In this document: one piece after another, positions 34,982 through 37,246 of the stretch
Position numbering within the stretch: the stretch's first letter is position 1
How the letters are laid out: every line of letters begins with the position of its first letter
Assembly: GCA_902595595.1 (NCBI GenBank)
Contig: CACJQX010000006.1
Location: 1-37,246, forward strand
DNA: 37,246 bases
Direction of reading: 5' to 3'
From: an uncultured Pelagibacteraceae bacterium
GTDB lineage: Bacteria > Pseudomonadota > Alphaproteobacteria > Pelagibacterales > Pelagibacteraceae
Notes under the pieces: model-generated
What the model was told of the DNA's origin: nothing
The model's input: the letters and a program-made list of their open reading frames with translations, nothing else
Database searches by the model: none
Program-made: the position numbers and the translations under genes

Positions 34982-35009
34982 TTTATATAAGAAGATTAAT
35001 CAAAGTCAA
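34982..35009 (-). promoter_or_regulatory. Candidate internal promoter upstream of rpsM
   Basis: On the minus strand TTGACT (35009-35004) and TATAAA (34987-34982) are 16 bases apart, with five and five matches to the sigma-70 consensus. A start near 34975 would leave a leader of about 17 bases before the rpsM ATG. It sits in the only sizeable gap in this ribosomal run, just after the adk stop, where enterobacteria also have a promoter for the alpha operon. Confidence 0.55.
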
Positions 35010-35013
35010 CGTC

Positions 35014-35577
35014 TTATACATTGATAAAAGCCTCTATTTTCCTTGTTATTTCTTCAATTTCTAAGCTTCCATCAATCTCTTTAAAATTGGGATTCTTAGA
35101 GTAGAATTTTAGAACTGGTTGGGTTGTTTCCATGTATTTCTCATACCTAGAAACTATCGTATGAGTCTCATCATCAGACCTATTTTCTATAATTTTTCTC
35201 TTCTCAAGCCTTTTGACAATTATTTCTTTATCTACGTTTAGAAATAAAATCAAATCTATACTCTGATTTGAATTTTTTAGTAACACTTCTAAATTTTTAG
35301 CCTGACTTAATGATCGAGGATATCCATCAAAGATTAATTTATTTTTTTTTTGAGGATCAGATATTAAATTTTCTAAAAGTTTATTAACAATATCATCACT
35401 TATAAATTTTCCATTCTTCATGTCATTAGTAATTGCTTTACCAATGTCTGAATTTTTTTTGATTTCTTCTCTTAAAAGATCACCTGTTGAAATTTGAAAA
35501 GCATTTAGTTTGTTTACAAGATATTTAGACTGAGTACCTTTACCAGCACCAGGAGGCCCAAATAAAATTATATTCAC
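35014..35577 (-). CDS. adk: Adenylate kinase, short-lid form
   Basis: Interconverts ATP + AMP and 2 ADP. The 187 residues carry the P-loop GPPGAGKGTQ at 7-16, the AMP-binding STGDLLREEI, FDGYPRSLSQAKNL near 104-117, and the second-half Arg motifs. The lid region is short: RLEKRKIIENRSDDE runs directly into the helix, without the about 30-residue lid and zinc cysteines of the long bacterial form, so it resembles the AK1-like short variants. It starts one base before the secY stop codon region and is followed by the rpsM promoter spacer; secY-adk adjacency is widely conserved. Confidence 0.96.
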   Translation of the reverse strand: MNIILFGPPGAGKGTQSKYLVNKLNAFQISTGDLLREEIKKNSDIGKAITNDMKNGKFISDDIVNKLLENLISDPQKKNKLIFDGYPRSLSQAKNLEVLLKNSNQSIDLILFLNVDKEIIVKRLEKRKIIENRSDDETHTIVSRYEKYMETTQPVLKFYSKNPNFKEIDGSLEIEEITRKIEAFINV

Positions 35578-36858
35578 TTACTTACCAAATTTTGTTTTTT
35601 TAATCAGTTGTTCGTATTGTGAACTCATTAATCTCGTTTGTATTTGTGTTACAGTATCGATAGCTACTACAACAACAATTAATATAGATGCACCACCTAA
35701 ATAAAAAGGTATTGGATAATTTGCAATTAAAAATTCTGGCATCAAACAAACTAGAGTTAAATATAGAGCACCAATCGTAGTTAATTTTGTTGAAATATTT
35801 TCAATATACAACGCAGTACTTTCACCTGGTCTAATTCCTGGTACAAATCCTCCGTACTTTCTAAGATTCTCGGCAGTTTCTGTTGGATTGAATGTTATAG
35901 AAGTATAAAAAAAAGTAAAAAATATTATTCCTGATGCATAGAGCAACATATAAAGAGGTTGTCCTTGAGTAAAATAAGAACTCAAGTTTAAAAATGTTTC
36001 ATTGTTAGAAAATGAAAAATTTGAGAATGTTACTGGCAGCAATAGAAGTGCAGAAGCAAAAATTGCAGGAATTACTCCAGCCTGATTTATTTTTAAAGGT
36101 AAATGTGATGATTCTCCTCCGTACATTTTGTTACCCATTTGTCTTTTTGGATAATTAATAATAATTTTTCTTAATGCTCTTTCCATAAAAACTACAAAAA
36201 GAATAGTAACTATTAATAGAACAAATATAGCTAGGATCATAAATGTTGAAACTGCACCCGTTCTACCTAATTCAAAAGTTGTAACTAAAGCTCTTGGAAT
36301 TTCTGCTACAATACCAGCAAAAATTATTAACGATATACCGTTACCAATACCTCTTTGAGTGATTTGTTCACCTAACCACATTAAAAATATTGTTCCTGCA
36401 ACAATTGTTGTAACTGTAGTAATTTTAAAAAAAGCTCCTGGATTAATTACTAAATCAGCTGATGATTCTAAACCAACAGATAAACCATATCCTTGAACAG
36501 TTGCAAGTAACACTGTTCCATATCTAGTAATTTGTGTAATTTTAGCTCTACCCGTCTCACCTTGTGCCTTTAGATTTTTAAAATAATCAGTAACCCCAGT
36601 TAAAAGTTGAACTATAATTGCTGAAGAAATGTAAGGCATTATACCTAATGCAAATATTGCCATTCTACTAACTGCACCTCCTGCAAAAACATTAAACATT
36701 CCTAACAATCCTTTTTGATTGCCTTCCATCATTATTTTCAATTGTTCTGGGTCTATACCTGGTAAAGGCACAAAAGTTCCAAATCTATAAACAGCTAAAA
36801 TTAAAATAGTGAATATAATTCTATTTCTTAAATCATTTGTTGATGATGATGCACTCAT
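35578..36858 (-). CDS. secY: Preprotein translocase subunit SecY
   Basis: Forms the protein-conducting channel with SecE and SecG. The 426 residues have about ten membrane segments. NRIIFTILILAVYRFGTFVP leads into TM1; GIMPYISSAIIVQLLTG is the TM2 signature; QGYGLSVGLE, TQRGIGNGISLIIFAGIV, and PLKINQAGVIPAIFASALLL follow; the cytosolic loop NPTETAENLRKYGGFVPGIRPGE is the conserved ribosome/SecA-contact loop (quoted as NPTETAENLRKYGG and FVPGIRPGE). It is followed directly by adk with no gap and preceded by rplO, the normal order. Confidence 0.98.
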   Translation of the reverse strand: MSASSSTNDLRNRIIFTILILAVYRFGTFVPLPGIDPEQLKIMMEGNQKGLLGMFNVFAGGAVSRMAIFALGIMPYISSAIIVQLLTGVTDYFKNLKAQGETGRAKITQITRYGTVLLATVQGYGLSVGLESSADLVINPGAFFKITTVTTIVAGTIFLMWLGEQITQRGIGNGISLIIFAGIVAEIPRALVTTFELGRTGAVSTFMILAIFVLLIVTILFVVFMERALRKIIINYPKRQMGNKMYGGESSHLPLKINQAGVIPAIFASALLLLPVTFSNFSFSNNETFLNLSSYFTQGQPLYMLLYASGIIFFTFFYTSITFNPTETAENLRKYGGFVPGIRPGESTALYIENISTKLTTIGALYLTLVCLMPEFLIANYPIPFYLGGASILIVVVVAIDTVTQIQTRLMSSQYEQLIKKTKFGK

Positions 36859-36867
36859 ATATACAAA

Positions 36868-37246
36868 CTATTTTTTTAATTGAATAGATCCACCAATTTT
36901 TTCTAGTTTTTCTATTGCTGATTTAGAGGCTAGGTCAGCTTCAATATTAATTTTATCTTTTACTTCACCAGAACCTAAAATTTTTAATTTTTTGGAGTTT
37001 TTATTTATTAATTTGAGTTTTTTTAATAATTCTGAATTTAATACTTCATTTGGATTAATATTTTTTTTGTCTATGTAAGATTGAATTTTATCCAGATTTA
37101 AAATTGCAACATTCTCTTTTGATATTGGGTTAAAACCTCTTTTTGGAAGTCTTCTGTATAATGGCATTTGACCACCTTCAAAACTTTTTATAGCTACTCC
37201 AGATCTTGATTTTTGACCTTTAACCCCTCTTCCTGATGTCTTGCCT
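36868..37246 (-). CDS. rplO: 50S ribosomal protein L15, 5' end cut by window edge
   Basis: Large-subunit protein needed late in 50S assembly. An internal ATG at 37167 makes it look complete, but the frame continues upstream to the window edge and reads GKTSGRGVKGQKSRSGVAIK then SFEGGQMPLYRRLPKRGF, the well-known glycine-rich N-terminal part of L15. The true start therefore lies beyond 37246. The visible C-terminus ends IEADLASKSAIEKLEKIGGS then IQLKK, typical of the family. It precedes secY with nine bases between. Confidence 0.97.
   Translation of the reverse strand, partial: GKTSGRGVKGQKSRSGVAIKSFEGGQMPLYRRLPKRGFNPISKENVAILNLDKIQSYIDKKNINPNEVLNSELLKKLKLINKNSKKLKILGSGEVKDKINIEADLASKSAIEKLEKIGGSIQLKK

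Noticed and set aside
37165-37167. Internal ATG making L15 appear complete at 99 residues
   Set aside because: The frame upstream of this codon encodes the conserved glycine-rich L15 N-terminus to the window edge, so the gene is truncated by the window.
1-37246. CRISPR arrays, insertion sequences, integrases, phage genes, toxin-antitoxin or restriction systems
   Set aside because: I looked for regularly spaced repeats, terminal inverted repeats and the relevant protein motifs and saw none.

Overview
The window is strongly AT-rich (by eye about 70% A+T), packed almost edge to edge with genes, and has the look of a streamlined SAR11 / Pelagibacterales alphaproteobacterium. The lineage call rests on base composition, Lys/Asn/Ile-rich proteins, near-zero intergenic space, the alphaproteobacterial gene order (lytic transglycosylase / dapA-smpB / relA-pyrE-pdxJ-acpS; rplO-secY-adk-rpsM-rpsK-rpoA-rplQ) and a heterotetrameric sarcosine oxidase operon. 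No rRNA, CRISPR array, insertion sequence, prophage, toxin-antitoxin pair or restriction system was seen.

Layout. 1-5023 (minus): dapA-smpB-folK-relA/spoT-pyrE-pdxJ-acpS, a tight run joining lysine/peptidoglycan precursor, ribosome rescue, folate, ppGpp, pyrimidine and PLP genes; acpS runs off the left edge. 5067-7292 (plus): a soluble lytic transglycosylase, then tRNA-Ser(GCU) on the minus strand touching its stop codon. 7452-12543 (plus): soxBDAG, which oxidises sarcosine to glycine and feeds tetrahydrofolate. 12546-19204 (minus): nuclease-like protein, MATE exporter, TrhO, an O-methyltransferase and gatCAB. 19255-25878 (plus): ruvX, pyrB with a dihydroorotase-like partner that has lost metal ligands, plsY, topA, a small secreted protein and a RidA-family protein. 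25880-27990 (minus): UDP-glucose dehydrogenase and galU, giving UDP-glucuronate. 28025-31667: panC, a shortened MgtE, lipB and an RluC/D-type pseudouridine synthase. 31670-32584 (minus): a secreted polysaccharide-lyase-like protein. 32652-37246 (minus): the end of the ribosomal protein superoperon, from a right-truncated rplO to rplQ.

The genes are mostly housekeeping, and I do not see a clearly new multi-gene system. The points most worth a second look are single-protein reductions and oddities: an MgtE whose second CBS domain appears excised, a PyrC-like protein without its HxH metal motif beside pyrB, a RelA/SpoT with almost no linker between TGS and ACT domains, a secreted polysaccharide-lyase-like protein in a lineage not known for polysaccharide use, and convergent gene pairs with no room for intrinsic terminators. 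No stretch over 300 bases lacks a gene; the longest gaps are under 70 bases and are described where they seem to hold promoters.
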